A DNA stretch of 55,519 nt, taken from contig VMRY01000018.1 of NCBI GenBank assembly GCA_007713595.1, positions 1 to 55,519 on the forward strand. The letters are read 5' to 3'. The DNA comes from Sedimenticola thiotaurini (GTDB lineage Bacteria; Pseudomonadota; Gammaproteobacteria; Chromatiales; Chromatiaceae). This document shows positions 4,778 through 15,455 of this stretch, piece after piece (the stretch's first letter is position 1; each line of letters starts with the position of its first letter). The translations under genes and the position numbers were made by a program. The notes under the pieces were generated by a model. The model had not been told where the DNA came from. It was given only the letters and a program-made list of their open reading frames with translations, and made no database searches.

Positions 4778-7534
4778 TCATTTCATGCCCCCCGAACGCG
4801 ATTTACTTTTATATCCAATAAATTGTCTCACGAACCATTTCTCAATCTCCACCAAGGCAAAAAAGAGTAGCCCGATGGAGATAATTCGACTCCATGAAGC
4901 CAGTGTCAGTGGCGCGGAATTGAAGAACAGCTGCATTATGGGTAAGTAGGTGTAGAGCAGCTGGAACAGGGAAACCGTGATAATGGCGATCAGTACATAC
5001 CGGTTGCCCAGTAACCCCTGTTTGTTGATTACGGATGCAGTGATGTAGCGTGTGTTAAGTACATAGAAGATCTCTGCCATTACCAGCATGTTTACCGCCA
5101 CTGTTCGTGCCGTTTCAATACTGGCCCCACTGTTTCGTTCTACTATGAAAAGCCCGAAGGTGGCTGCAACCATCAGGATCGATACGAACAGGATACGCCA
5201 GATCATGAAGGGTGAAAGCAGTGAGTCGCGGGTATTGCGTGGGGGGCGACGCATGATATGGGTTTCTGCCGGCTCGAATGCCAGAGCCAGTGCCAGGGTC
5301 ACTGCGGTGATCATGTTTACCCAGAGAATCTGGGCAGCAGTGACAGGCAGTAATCGGCCAAAGGCGATAGCCGCCAAAATAGTGAGGGCTTCGCCGCCAT
5401 TGGTCGGCAGAATGAACAGAATCGACTTCTTGATATTGTCGTAGACCGTTCGACCCTCTTCGATGGCCTTGACAATGGAAGCGAAGTTATCATCCGCCAG
5501 AACCATTTCAGCTGACTCCTTGGCTGTCTCGCTGCCCTTGATGCCCATAGCGACACCGATATCGGCCCGTTTCAGGGCCGGGGCGTCATTAACACCATCA
5601 CCCGTCATGGCGGCTACCCAGTTATTCGCTTGTAAGGCTTGTACCAGGCGAAGTTTTTGCTCGGGGCTGGTGCGGGCAAAAATATTATTCTGCTCAACCT
5701 GTTCTTTAAGGGTCGTATCATCCATCCCTTCAAGTTCCACGCCTGTCAGGGCGTGACCGGAGTCTTTGATACCCATACTCTTGGCGATGGCACGGGCGGT
5801 GGTGACATGGTCGCCCGTGATCATCTTTACCTGGATGCCAGCAGAGTAGCAGCGGCTGATCGCCTCGATGGCCTCGGGGCGAGGTGGATCAACAATACCC
5901 ATAACCCCTAACAGAATGAGATCACTCTCCACGTCTTGAAAGTTAAGTGTCCGTTGTTCTGCGCTCGTGGGATGCATGGCAATCGCCAATGTTCGCTCAC
6001 CCCGTGTCGCAATCACTTCGGTCTGTTCGGCCCAGAATGCTGGGTCTATAGGCTGTTGTCCATTTTCGACAAGCTGGTGCGTGCAGCGCGGCAGGATTGC
6101 CTCACAGGCCCCCTTGATATAGATCCAGCCTTTGCCTTCATGATCATGGTGCAGGGTTGCCATAAAGCGGTGTTCTGCTTCAAATGGGATAACATCGGTT
6201 CGGGGCATCTGCTCAGTGAGCAGACTCTGTTCAAATCCACCCTTCATGCCGAGTACGACCAATGCACCCTCCATGGGGTCACCATGAAGCTTCCAGCCGT
6301 CCTGCTCTTCTGTCAGCGTAGCGTCATTACAGAGCAGCGTGGCGCGGCAGCACGCCTTCAGGAGTGGCTGTGCCGCAGGATCACAATATCGATCAAAGTT
6401 ATCAACAAATTCGCCATGCGGATCATAGCCGTTGCCTTCTACCCGAAAGGTTCGCTCGGCAAAGACCAGTGATTGAACCATCATTTCATTTCGGGTCAGT
6501 GTGCCCGTCTTGTCAGAGCAGATCACGTCTACCGATCCCAGTGTCTCCACTGCGGGGAGACGGCGTATGATGGCGTTTCTTCCCGCCATGCGCTGGACAC
6601 CGATTGCCAGGGTGATCGTGATGATAGCCGGCAGACCCTCAGGGATGGCGGCGACGGCAAGTCCGACGGCAGCGAGAAACATCTCTTCAAGGGTATTGTT
6701 ATGTACCAGCACTCCGAATAGTGCTGCCACCGATGCAATTGCCAGAATGGCAATGGAGAGCTGGCTGGCAAATTTAGCCATCTGGCGGGTGAGCGGCGTG
6801 CTGAGCACCCTAACCCCGGCCAGCAAGGCACTAATACGCCCTATCTCACTTTGATCGCCTGTGGCAACGGCAATGCCGGTGCCTTGACCAAAAGTAACCA
6901 GCGTGCCGGAGTAAGCCATGTCGCTTCGGTCACCCAGAGGGGACTCTGCGGCTACCGCTTCGCAATGCTTTTCCGCTGGCAGGGATTCCCCCGTCAGCAT
7001 GGCCTCGTCGATTCTCAGGTTTCTGCTCTTGAAAAGACGCAGATCTGCCGGAACCCGGTCACCCGACTGCACGAAAACCAGATCACCCGGAACAATCTGG
7101 TCTGCGGGCAGGGTAAAGCGCTTGCCATTCCTGATCACCATCGCCTGGGGGGATAGCATGTTTTTAACGGCCTCCAAAGCGCGCTCTGCCTTGCCCTCCT
7201 GAATAAAGCCGATAATGGCATTGATAATCACCACGCCAAAGATCACACCGGAGTCCACCCAGTGGCCCATGGCAGCGGTGACTGACCCGGCCAGGAGCAG
7301 CACATAGATCAGGACATTTTTAAACTGCTCCAAGAAGCGTTGGAGTGCACTTCTGCCAGCCGGAGGATTGAGTCGGTTATAGCCAAATTTTTTCAGACGA
7401 ATCTCTACTTCATTGTCAGAGAGTCCCTCCGGCGGTGTAGAGAAGTGGGTTAATACCTGTGCAGAGGGGATAGCATGCCATGCGGTAGTGGGGGCAACGG
7501 GTTTATCTGCTAATGTGTTATCTTGGATTGTCAT
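4778..7534 (-). CDS. Cation-transporting P-type ATPase (P2 / calcium-type)
   Basis: A 918-residue integral membrane pump that couples ATP hydrolysis to cation movement through a phospho-aspartate. Present in order: an N-terminal cation-ATPase domain, the actuator loop with TGES (~181-184), M4 with PEGLP (~298), the phosphorylation motif CSDKTGTLT (Asp ~341), and the hinge TGDGVNDAPALK. M5 has NGGE and M6 has NMITAVTLALALAFEP. The M5 Asn and Glu and the M6 Asn and Thr of calcium-type pumps are kept, but the M6 Asp that completes both calcium sites in SERCA is Ala. The transported ion (Ca2+, Mn2+, Na+ or other) is therefore uncertain. A GTG start at 7567 is possible but has its SD too close; ATG 7534 is preferred. 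Divergent from the next gene. Confidence 0.9.
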   Translation of the reverse strand: MTIQDNTLADKPVAPTTAWHAIPSAQVLTHFSTPPEGLSDNEVEIRLKKFGYNRLNPPAGRSALQRFLEQFKNVLIYVLLLAGSVTAAMGHWVDSGVIFGVVIINAIIGFIQEGKAERALEAVKNMLSPQAMVIRNGKRFTLPADQIVPGDLVFVQSGDRVPADLRLFKSRNLRIDEAMLTGESLPAEKHCEAVAAESPLGDRSDMAYSGTLVTFGQGTGIAVATGDQSEIGRISALLAGVRVLSTPLTRQMAKFASQLSIAILAIASVAALFGVLVHNNTLEEMFLAAVGLAVAAIPEGLPAIITITLAIGVQRMAGRNAIIRRLPAVETLGSVDVICSDKTGTLTRNEMMVQSLVFAERTFRVEGNGYDPHGEFVDNFDRYCDPAAQPLLKACCRATLLCNDATLTEEQDGWKLHGDPMEGALVVLGMKGGFEQSLLTEQMPRTDVIPFEAEHRFMATLHHDHEGKGWIYIKGACEAILPRCTHQLVENGQQPIDPAFWAEQTEVIATRGERTLAIAMHPTSAEQRTLNFQDVESDLILLGVMGIVDPPRPEAIEAISRCYSAGIQVKMITGDHVTTARAIAKSMGIKDSGHALTGVELEGMDDTTLKEQVEQNNIFARTSPEQKLRLVQALQANNWVAAMTGDGVNDAPALKRADIGVAMGIKGSETAKESAEMVLADDNFASIVKAIEEGRTVYDNIKKSILFILPTNGGEALTILAAIAFGRLLPVTAAQILWVNMITAVTLALALAFEPAETHIMRRPPRNTRDSLLSPFMIWRILFVSILMVAATFGLFIVERNSGASIETARTVAVNMLVMAEIFYVLNTRYITASVINKQGLLGNRYVLIAIITVSLFQLLYTYLPIMQLFFNSAPLTLASWSRIISIGLLFFALVEIEKWFVRQFIGYKSKSRSGGMK

Positions 7535-7726
7535 TCCAGGCCTATTCTGTAGCGAGCAAGGGTTCACCCCTATCTGACCAGCTTAGGTTAATAATGTTAC
7601 ATCTGGCAGTGAAGCGTGTTGACGGGTGTCAAGTGAGTGCCCGGGATATCCGCCATGAGGTGAGCATCTGGCTATGATGTTTATTGAGCCTTACCGTTTG
7701 CCCGGCAAGTTAGAAAGGAGATGGAA

Positions 7727-9142
7727 GTGAGCACATTAACATTCTTGGGTGCGGCCCAGCGAGTTACCGGTTCCTGTTATCTGATTCAAACAGACAAACA
7801 GCGGGTGCTGCTGGAGTGTGGCATGCTTCAGGGTGAGAAGCGGGATAAGAAAAAAGGCCAAAAAAGAGAGCGGGAAGACCCGCTGCCCTTTGATGTCTCC
7901 ACACTTGATGCGGTCGTTATTTCCCATGCCCACCTGGATCATTCAGGTATGCTGCCGCTACTGGTCAAGCGTGGTTATAGCGGCCCAATCTATATGACAC
8001 TGCAGACAGAGGCCCTGTTACCGACCATGCACAAGGATGCTGCCTTTCTGCAGGAGAAAGATACCGAATGGGAGAACAAACGTCGGGCGCGGGCCGGTAA
8101 GCGACCGATTGAACCACTCTATAATATTGATGATGTGGAGCGGGAGTTGAGTCTCTGTGAAGGACGTCCATACGGGGAGGTGAGTGAAATCTTGCCAGGT
8201 ATCAAGCTCTGCTTCCGCGAGGCGGGGCATATTCTTGGGTCGGCCATCGTAGAGATGTGGATTGAGGATAAGGGCGCCACTAAAAAATTGGTATTCTCAG
8301 GGGATTTGGGCAATAGCCATGCGCCACTGATGCGTGATCCTGCGGTCATAACTGAGGCCGATCTGTTGTTGCTTGAGTCCACATACGGTGACCGAAATCA
8401 CCAGTCATTGGAAGTCACAATGGATGAGTTTAAAGCGGCCCTGGATGCCGCTGCCAAGAGTGGTGGTAACGTGTTGATCCCCTCATTTGCGGTAGGGCGT
8501 ACCCAGGATCTGATCTATCATCTTGGACAGCTCTACCAGTCCGGCCAGTTACAACAGCAGAATATCTACATCGATAGCCCTATGGCTACCAGTATCAGTG
8601 AGATTTATGAGCAGAATACCCGGCTGTTCAACAAGGATGACCCTGAATTTCGCAAACTGATGACCCATGACTGGCAGCAATGGCTGCCGATTCTCCGGTT
8701 TACCAAGAGTGTTGAGGAGTCAATGGCACTCAACAAGATCAGTGGAGGGGCGATTATCATTGCCGGCAGTGGCATGTGCCATGGCGGGCGTATACGCCAC
8801 CACCTGAAATATAACCTGTGGCGTAAAAATACCCATCTGATCATCTCCGGTTTCCAGGCACGGGGTACGCTTGGGCGACTGTTGGTGGATGGGGTCAAGA
8901 AGGTCAAGATCCTCGGCAGTGAGATTGCGGTAAAGGCACACATTCATACCTTGGGTGGTTTTTCTGCTCATGCTGGGCAGAGTCAATTACTGGAGTGGGC
9001 CGGTCACCTGCAGCCATCTATGCCTCGACTCTATCTGGTGCATGGAGAAAGTGACAGTATGCTTGCGTTGCAAAAGTGTTTCGTCGATAAGTACAACTGG
9101 GATGCGACGATTCCCTCGTTGGGTGAGGTAATTCATTTCTAA
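7727..9142 (+). CDS. MBL-fold / beta-CASP ribonuclease-like protein
   Basis: A 471-residue metallo-beta-lactamase-fold protein of the beta-CASP group (CPSF73/YsiD-like), which act as RNA endo- or exonucleases. The zinc motif H67-A-H69-L-D71-H72 is in ISHAHLDHSG. Further metal ligands lie in REAGHILGSA and FSGDLGN. The beta-CASP insertion holds IPSFAVGRTQDLIY, and the C-terminal part holds IAGSGMCHGGRI, FSAHAGQ and LVHGE. The AGGAG (7716-7720) lies directly against an ATG at 7721 but six bases before the GTG at 7727, so GTG 7727 is the likelier start. It stands alone, divergent from the ATPase gene. The specific RNA substrate is unknown. Confidence 0.9.
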   Translation: MSTLTFLGAAQRVTGSCYLIQTDKQRVLLECGMLQGEKRDKKKGQKREREDPLPFDVSTLDAVVISHAHLDHSGMLPLLVKRGYSGPIYMTLQTEALLPTMHKDAAFLQEKDTEWENKRRARAGKRPIEPLYNIDDVERELSLCEGRPYGEVSEILPGIKLCFREAGHILGSAIVEMWIEDKGATKKLVFSGDLGNSHAPLMRDPAVITEADLLLLESTYGDRNHQSLEVTMDEFKAALDAAAKSGGNVLIPSFAVGRTQDLIYHLGQLYQSGQLQQQNIYIDSPMATSISEIYEQNTRLFNKDDPEFRKLMTHDWQQWLPILRFTKSVEESMALNKISGGAIIIAGSGMCHGGRIRHHLKYNLWRKNTHLIISGFQARGTLGRLLVDGVKKVKILGSEIAVKAHIHTLGGFSAHAGQSQLLEWAGHLQPSMPRLYLVHGESDSMLALQKCFVDKYNWDATIPSLGEVIHF

Positions 9143-9240
9143 AACCGTCTACGCGTTATTGAAGAATTGACATAATCGGCTATAAAGTATCAAATGAAAC
9201 TAATATGCCCTGCTTTTGTTATGGTTGAAGGGCGCGGTTT

Positions 9241-10086
9241 ATGTCGGACTTTTATTCACAAATCATGAGCACAAGTAAATTCAGTTACAACGCCACTGTT
9301 ACAAAATGCGTTGAAGTCACCGGTGAGATTCGCATCCTGCAGGTGTGTCTGGACAATCCGGGATTCAATTTTAAGGCTGGGCAGTACACGATGTTAGGTC
9401 TGCTTCGGGATGCCCCCAGGATTTCGGAGGCTGCACCTGAAGATGGTGACGAAGAGCCAAGTGGCGATCCCATGATCAGGCGGGCCTACTCTATTGCTTC
9501 GGGAAGTACTCAGCAGGATTATCTGGAGTTCTATGTCTCTATTGTCTCTTCAGGTGCCCTGACCCCACGTCTGTTTGCCTTGAGTGAGGGTGACCGGCTT
9601 CACGTGGCTGAAAAATCCAAGGGGATCTTTACCCTGGATAAGGTCCCGGAAGAGAGTAATGTCCTGCTGGTAGGGACTGGAACGGGGTTGGCTCCTTATG
9701 TCAGCATGCTGCGTAGCGAGGTGCTGGCGAATCGGGATCGACGTATTGCGGTGTTGCACGGCGCCAGCTTTTCCTGGGATCTGGGTTATCGTCGCGAGCT
9801 TGAATCCCTGGCCCAGTACAATGATCACTTCCGTTATATTCCAACCATATCCCGCCCCCAGATTGATCACGACTGGCAAGGATTCACCGGCCGGCTTCCG
9901 CCGTTTCTGGATGATCCCTCCCTGGAAGAGCTGTGTGGTTTTGTGCTCGAGCCGGGGGCCAGTCATGTCTTGCTCTGTGGGAATCCGGCCATGATTGAAG
10001 ATGCCACGCTAAGACTTGAGGCGCGAGGTTACCGACAGAAACGCCCACGTGAACCGGGCAATCTGCACATGGAAAAGTACTGGTAG
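9241..10086 (+). CDS. fpr: Ferredoxin--NADP(+) reductase
   Basis: A 281-residue FAD enzyme moving electrons between NADPH and ferredoxin or flavodoxin in the cytoplasm. The FAD motif is R81-A-Y-S in RRAYSIAS. The NADP-binding segment is VGTGTGLAPYVSML near 139-152, and the chain ends in the aromatic MEKYW, as in bacterial FNRs where the terminal aromatic residue stacks on the flavin. It contains an acidic insertion of about 20 residues (~58-78, SEAAPEDGDEEPSGDP) compared with shorter relatives. ATG 9241 follows GAAGGG at suitable distance; an internal ATG at 9265 is an alternative. A hydrolase gene follows 7 bp after the stop and is probably cotranscribed. Confidence 0.9.
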   Translation: MSDFYSQIMSTSKFSYNATVTKCVEVTGEIRILQVCLDNPGFNFKAGQYTMLGLLRDAPRISEAAPEDGDEEPSGDPMIRRAYSIASGSTQQDYLEFYVSIVSSGALTPRLFALSEGDRLHVAEKSKGIFTLDKVPEESNVLLVGTGTGLAPYVSMLRSEVLANRDRRIAVLHGASFSWDLGYRRELESLAQYNDHFRYIPTISRPQIDHDWQGFTGRLPPFLDDPSLEELCGFVLEPGASHVLLCGNPAMIEDATLRLEARGYRQKRPREPGNLHMEKYW

Positions 10087-10093
10087 ATTTGTG

Positions 10094-10957
10094 ATGCCTT
10101 TGAGCAGAACAACGACCGCACAAGTCAATGGCATCTCTCTGAGTTATCGGGAGTGGCCAGGTGAGGGGAGAGCGGTTATCTGTTTGCCGAGTTTCGCCGC
10201 ACATAAAGGGAGTTTTGATCGTCTTGGTGCGGCGCTCTCTTCCACCTATCGGGTAATTGCGCTGGATCTGCGTGGTCGTGGTGACAGCGATAAACCTGAA
10301 GAAGGTTATGGCTTCGCCTATCATGTCAGCGATATTCTGGCGTTAACCCAGCAGCTGGGTATAGAGCGGTTCTCTATCGTGGGCCACTCCTTTGGTGCCA
10401 CAGTGGGGACTTACCTTGCCTCCATACGCCCTTCCGTGGTGGAAGCCATTGTCCTGCTGGAAGGTGGGGCTGATCCAACAGAACGGGTTCTGAAAGCGAT
10501 TCGTCCGACACTGGATCATCTGGAGTCACCCTATTCATCAATGGATGAGTATCTGGAAGCGATGCGGGCGATGCCGTTCTACGCTCGACAATGGGGCGAG
10601 ATGCTGGAGACCTACCTGCGGGAAGATGTTTATCAGCTTGAGGATGGCTGCGTGCAACCCAAGGCGTCAGCGCAGAGTCTGCGCAAAGACCTTGATTTAC
10701 ATTTTCTCTACAGCATGTGCCTGCACTTTCCAGCCATGGCGTGTCCGGCGCTGTTTGTCCGGGCTGGTGAGGGTTTGCTGGATGAGCATACCGGGCACAT
10801 CTTTACCGAGGCCGAGACAGATGCCATCGTAAAGTGGATACCAAAAGGACGAAGATTGGATGTCACCGGGGTCAATCATTTCACCATGCTGTTACATGAT
10901 GAGTCGCCGGTTATTCAGCCGATCAGGGCTTTTCTCGATGAGGTATTGGTCAGCTGA
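10094..10957 (+). CDS. Alpha/beta-fold hydrolase
   Basis: A 287-residue alpha/beta hydrolase. The nucleophile elbow is G97-H-S99-F-G in SIVGHSFGATVG, with the oxyanion region near LPSFAAHKGSFDRLG and the catalytic His in GVNHFTMLLHDE near the end. LDLRGRGDSDKP is a typical strand-4 turn. It probably acts on an ester or a small carbonyl substrate; nothing in sequence or context fixes it. An open frame reaches upstream to 10016, but that part overlaps the reductase gene. ATG 10094 (or GTG 10091) just after the reductase stop suggests translational coupling. Confidence 0.85.
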   Translation: MPLSRTTTAQVNGISLSYREWPGEGRAVICLPSFAAHKGSFDRLGAALSSTYRVIALDLRGRGDSDKPEEGYGFAYHVSDILALTQQLGIERFSIVGHSFGATVGTYLASIRPSVVEAIVLLEGGADPTERVLKAIRPTLDHLESPYSSMDEYLEAMRAMPFYARQWGEMLETYLREDVYQLEDGCVQPKASAQSLRKDLDLHFLYSMCLHFPAMACPALFVRAGEGLLDEHTGHIFTEAETDAIVKWIPKGRRLDVTGVNHFTMLLHDESPVIQPIRAFLDEVLVS

Positions 10958-11212
10958 GTTATTGCGGAATTTGGGGTTGTTCCGGGGGTGGAGTCTTCAG
11001 AATCGTTTTAACTGCTTAACCTGGTGGCGCTGCAAGTTGGCGCTGCCAAAACCTGGGTTCTTTCGCGTCAGAAAAAAGTAAAAAGGCTGCTGATGAGGCA
11101 GGGAAAGCGGGTGAGTTTAAAGTGAATCTTTGTGTGGTTTGTTATGAGTACAAGCGTAAGGGGAATTTGACTAACTTCTTAGCTGGATTTGCCAAGTCAG
11201 TGTTTGATTAAC
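10958..11212. other. Short intergenic region, no feature recognised
   Basis: About 255 bp between the hydrolase gene and the tRNA on the opposite strand. No ORF with family features, no strong terminator and no repeat was seen. Confidence 0.5.
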
Positions 11213-11289
11213 TGGTCGGGGTGAGAGGATTCGAACCTCCGGCCCCTGCCTCCCGAAGGCAGTGCTCTACCAGGCTGAGCTACACCCCG
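11213..11289 (-). tRNA. tRNA-Pro (anticodon CGG)
   Basis: Read on the minus strand, the acceptor stem CGGGGTG / CACCCCG is followed by A and an encoded CCA (11216-11213). The D-arm is GCTCAGCCTGGTAGAGC. The anticodon stem CTGCC/GGCAG encloses loop TTCGGGA, giving anticodon CGG. The T-arm contains GGTTCGAATCC. The length is 77 nt. It reads proline CCG codons. It lies close downstream of ispB on the same strand. Confidence 0.97.
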
Positions 11290-11297
11290 ATTCTGGT

Positions 11298-12266
11298 CTA
11301 ACTTCTGCGTCTGACTGAGAAATCAGCCAGGGCAGTCAGTGCGTCGCGGAAGGGTGATGAAGGCAGCGTCAGGAGCGCTGTTTTGGCCTTCTCGGCTTCC
11401 TCTGCGGCGAGGCGCGCAGTGTACTCGATCGCATCGGTTGATTCAATGGCGGCCATTACCACGTCGATATGCTCACGGCCCCCTTTTTCGATTATTTCAC
11501 GCAGTGCCTGGCGCTGCTCAGGCGTGCCGACCTGCATGGCGCGTAGGATGGGCAGGGTGGGTTTACCTTCTTCCAGGTCATCACCGATATTCTTGCCGAT
11601 CTCTTCGCTGGAGGTGCTGTAATCCAGGGCATCATCGATGATCTGGAAGGCAATACCCAGATGCAGGCCGTAATCGGCCAGCGCTTGTTCCTGTTCTTCG
11701 GTTGCCTGACCCAGTACGGCCCCGAGTCGCGACCCAGCCTCAAACAGTGTGGCGGTCTTGCGCAGAATGACTTCGCGATACTTCTCTTCTGTGGTGTCGG
11801 GATCGTTGCAGTTGAGCAGTTGTAATACTTCGCCTTCGGCAATCCGGTTGGTGGCGTGGGAGAGTACTTCCATCACCCGCATCATGCCCATATCGACCAT
11901 CATTTCAAAGGAACGAGAGTAGAGGAAATCACCCACCAAAACGCTGGCGGCGTTACCCCAGACCGCGTTAGCGGTGTCTCTGTTGCGGCGCATATCGGAT
12001 TCATCGACCACGTCATCATGTAGCAGCGTGGCGGTGTGGATAAATTCGATCACAGCAGCCAGATCGACATGCCTGTTGCCCTGATAGTTGAGGGCGCGAG
12101 CAGCCAGGAGCACAATCATGGGGCGCAAGCGCTTGCCGCCACTGTTGACGATGTAGTGCCCGACCTGATTAATCAGTACCACATCGGATTGGAGTCGTTG
12201 CAGAATAAGGGCGTCGACCGCCTGCATGTCTTCCGCAACCAGCTCGCGGATTGTGCTCATTTCCAT
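11298..12266 (-). CDS. ispB: Octaprenyl diphosphate synthase
   Basis: A 322-residue trans-isoprenyl diphosphate synthase that extends farnesyl diphosphate with isopentenyl units to make the quinone side chain. The first aspartate-rich motif is D84-D-V-V-D88 in HDDVVDESDMRR and the second is FQIIDDALDY near 204-213. The KRLRPM substrate motif is near residue 45. The gene lies divergent from rplU, the usual gammaproteobacterial arrangement. ATG 12266 is used; ATG 12260 is an equally plausible start, since neither has a strong SD. Chain length (octa- or nona-prenyl) cannot be read from sequence alone. Confidence 0.93.
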   Translation of the reverse strand: MEMSTIRELVAEDMQAVDALILQRLQSDVVLINQVGHYIVNSGGKRLRPMIVLLAARALNYQGNRHVDLAAVIEFIHTATLLHDDVVDESDMRRNRDTANAVWGNAASVLVGDFLYSRSFEMMVDMGMMRVMEVLSHATNRIAEGEVLQLLNCNDPDTTEEKYREVILRKTATLFEAGSRLGAVLGQATEEQEQALADYGLHLGIAFQIIDDALDYSTSSEEIGKNIGDDLEEGKPTLPILRAMQVGTPEQRQALREIIEKGGREHIDVVMAAIESTDAIEYTARLAAEEAEKAKTALLTLPSSPFRDALTALADFSVRRRS

Positions 12267-12314
12267 GGTTTAATCTTTAACTGCTTTTGCTTCAGGGTAT
12301 ATTAGGAGTGGAGC

Positions 12315-12343
12315 ATGCTAGGAGTCTGCATCCGTACTGTCAA
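12315..12343 (-). promoter_or_regulatory. Sigma-70 promoter of ispB
   Basis: On the minus strand, TTGACA (12343-12338) and TAGCAT (12320-12315) are separated by exactly 17 bp. The predicted start near 12308 leaves a leader of about 42 nt before ispB. Confidence 0.7.
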
Positions 12344-12416
12344 GCTGCGCCGACCGTTGTGATCAGGTCTGCGGGGCGCACAATACTGTTTTTATCGGTT
12401 AATGTAAGAATGGTGA

Positions 12417-12445
12417 TTGACCTGCCGACCTGTCGCGGGTAGAAT
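12417..12445 (+). promoter_or_regulatory. Sigma-70 promoter of rplU-rpmA
   Basis: TTGACC (12417-12422), a 17-bp spacer and TAGAAT (12440-12445) give a strong sigma-70 match. The start would be near 12452, about 62 nt ahead of rplU. Together with the ispB promoter this explains the divergent control region. Confidence 0.75.
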
Positions 12446-12513
12446 TCCGCCTCTTTCATTGGCGCGTTGGTTGTCTTTGCGCCGGATTAACAGATTTTCG
12501 CGGAGATTTTGGT

Positions 12514-12828
12514 ATGTATGCCGTAATTCAGACCGGGGGTAAGCAGTACCGGGTTTCCGAGGGCGATACAGTTAAAGTCGAGAAATTGGGTGCCGAGGAA
12601 GGCGCTTCACTTGATCTTGATAAAGTCCTGATGGTCGCCAATGGCGAAGACATCAAAATTGGTACCCCCTATGTGGCTGGTGGCAAGGTAACTGCTACCG
12701 TCAAGTCGCATGGTCGGGCTAAGAAAGTGACGATCCTGAAGTTCAAACGTCGTAAGCACCACATGAAACGTCAGGGGCATCGTCAATCGTACACTGAGAT
12801 CGAAATTACCGGTATCAGCGCAGACTGA
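12514..12828 (+). CDS. rplU: 50S ribosomal protein bL21
   Basis: A 104-residue ribosomal protein of the large subunit that binds 23S rRNA. It starts [18 protein letters not shown] and carries the C-terminal basic signature [20 protein letters not shown], both diagnostic. The length matches the family. It is the first gene of the conserved rplU-rpmA-obgE order, 16 bp ahead of rpmA. Confidence 0.98.
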   Translation: MYAVIQTGGKQYRVSEGDTVKVEKLGAEEGASLDLDKVLMVANGEDIKIGTPYVAGGKVTATVKSHGRAKKVTILKFKRRKHHMKRQGHRQSYTEIEITGISAD

Positions 12829-12844
12829 AGGATAGGGTAAGGCA

Positions 12845-13102
12845 ATGGCACATAAGAAAGCAGGCGGTAGTACACGTAACGGCCGCGATTCACAGTCGAA
12901 ACGCCTTGGCGTAAAGGTTTTTGGCGGACAGACCATCAATGCAGGCGGCATTATCATCCGTCAGCGTGGCACCGCAGTACATAACGGCGTTAACGTCGGT
13001 TGTGGCAAGGATCACACCCTGTTCGCCAAGACTGATGGCGTGGTTAAGTTCGAAGTCAAAGGCCCGAAAAATCGTCGCTTTGTGAGCGTGATTCCGGCCT
13101 GA
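12845..13102 (+). CDS. rpmA: 50S ribosomal protein bL27
   Basis: An 85-residue ribosomal protein whose N-terminal tail reaches the peptidyl transferase centre. [16 protein letters not shown] and the [10 protein letters not shown] segment are diagnostic. It has no N-terminal propeptide of the kind seen in Firmicutes. Cotranscribed with rplU and followed by a terminator before obgE. Confidence 0.98.
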   Translation: MAHKKAGGSTRNGRDSQSKRLGVKVFGGQTINAGGIIIRQRGTAVHNGVNVGCGKDHTLFAKTDGVVKFEVKGPKNRRFVSVIPA

Positions 13103-13131
13103 TCGCCTCGTTCAGAATAAAGTTATAAAGG

Positions 13132-13156
13132 GCCTCGTCTTTTGACGGGGCTTTTT
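13132..13156 (+). terminator. Rho-independent terminator after rpmA
   Basis: GCCTCGTC (13132-13139) pairs with GACGGGGC (13144-13151, one G-U pair) around a TTTT loop and is followed by TTTTT. It probably lets only part of the ribosomal-protein transcription reach obgE. Confidence 0.8.
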
Positions 13157-13183
13157 ACGTTATAGCCAGAGAGTTTTCCATAA

Positions 13184-14275
<1,092 letters not shown>

Positions 14276-14304
14276 ATTAATAACGTTTGTTGAGATGCAG
14301 TAAC

Positions 14305-15432
14305 ATGAACATGTCTCGAGAAAAGTTTACCTCATCCCGTCGCTGGGTTGTCAAAATAGGCAGCGCGTTGTTGACGGATGATGGTAAGGGTTTAGCCAGA
14401 GAGGCGCTCTCTTCCTGGGTTGAGCAGATGGCCAGTTGGGTGCTGGCCGGGAATGAGTTGATATTGGTCTCATCCGGTGCAGTGGCTGAGGGGATGAGCC
14501 GCATGGGCTGGACTACTCGACCCACTACGTTGCATGAGTTGCAGGCGGCTGCAGCGATCGGGCAGATGGGGCTGGTGCGAGCCTATGAGACCTGTTTTGA
14601 AAAACATAAGTTGCATACGGCTCAAGTGTTGTTGACGCATGATGATCTAACCAATCGCAGACGCTATCTCAATGCCCGGAGTACTCTGCGAACCCTGTTA
14701 TCGCTGGGTGTTGTGCCGGTGGTGAATGAGAACGACACCGTGGCCAATCAGGAGCTGCGGTTTGGTGATAATGATACGTTGGCGGCCCTGGTGGCCAATC
14801 TGGTCGAAGCGGATCTGTTGGTTTTACTGACAGATCAGGATGGCCTCTATGACTGCGACCCCCGTAAGGACAGCAATGCAGTGCTGATTCAGGAGAGTCG
14901 TGTCGATGACCCGATGCTGGATCAGGTCGCCGGTGGTAGCGGCGGGCTGTTGGGGCAGGGGGGTATGGTGACCAAGGTGCGGGCCGCTAGACTGGCTGCC
15001 CGATCAGGTACGGCGACCATTATTGCCCCTGGCGTGGGTGATCGGGTATTGACCCGAATAGCGGCGGGTGAAACGTTGGGGACCCTACTGTTACCTGTGC
15101 AGGAGGCTGAAGCCGCACGCAAGCGCTGGCTGGCAGGGCATCTGCAGGTACGTGGCCATCTGGTTGTTGATGAGGGTGCGGTGCGCGTTCTAAAGGAGTC
15201 TGGCCGCAGCCTGCTTGCGGTAGGTGTGAAACAAGTGGTGGGTGAATTCTCCCGCGGAGAGATGGTGGCTTGTGTTGACGAGCAGGGGCGTGAAGTGGCA
15301 CGCGGCCTGGTCAATTATAATTCCTCAGAGAGTAATCAGATCAAAGGGTGTGCCTCCAGCCGCATCCAGGAGATTCTTGGTTATGTGGATGAAGAGGAGC
15401 TGATTCACCGGGATAACCTGGTATTGGTCTGA
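14305..15432 (+). CDS. proB: Glutamate 5-kinase
   Basis: A 375-residue cytosolic enzyme making gamma-glutamyl phosphate, the first step of proline synthesis, and normally feedback-inhibited by proline. The amino-acid-kinase domain (1-~265) shows [39 protein letters not shown] and [15 protein letters not shown]-terminal PUA domain follows (~285-365). An in-frame TTG at 14287 would add six residues; ATG 14305 matches the family start better, and ATG 14311 is also possible. The obgE-proB order is common in gammaproteobacteria. Confidence 0.95.
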   Translation: MNMSREKFTSSRRWVVKIGSALLTDDGKGLAREALSSWVEQMASWVLAGNELILVSSGAVAEGMSRMGWTTRPTTLHELQAAAAIGQMGLVRAYETCFEKHKLHTAQVLLTHDDLTNRRRYLNARSTLRTLLSLGVVPVVNENDTVANQELRFGDNDTLAALVANLVEADLLVLLTDQDGLYDCDPRKDSNAVLIQESRVDDPMLDQVAGGSGGLLGQGGMVTKVRAARLAARSGTATIIAPGVGDRVLTRIAAGETLGTLLLPVQEAEAARKRWLAGHLQVRGHLVVDEGAVRVLKESGRSLLAVGVKQVVGEFSRGEMVACVDEQGREVARGLVNYNSSESNQIKGCASSRIQEILGYVDEEELIHRDNLVLV

Positions 15433-15455
15433 GGTAAACGGATTTAGCTATCTGA

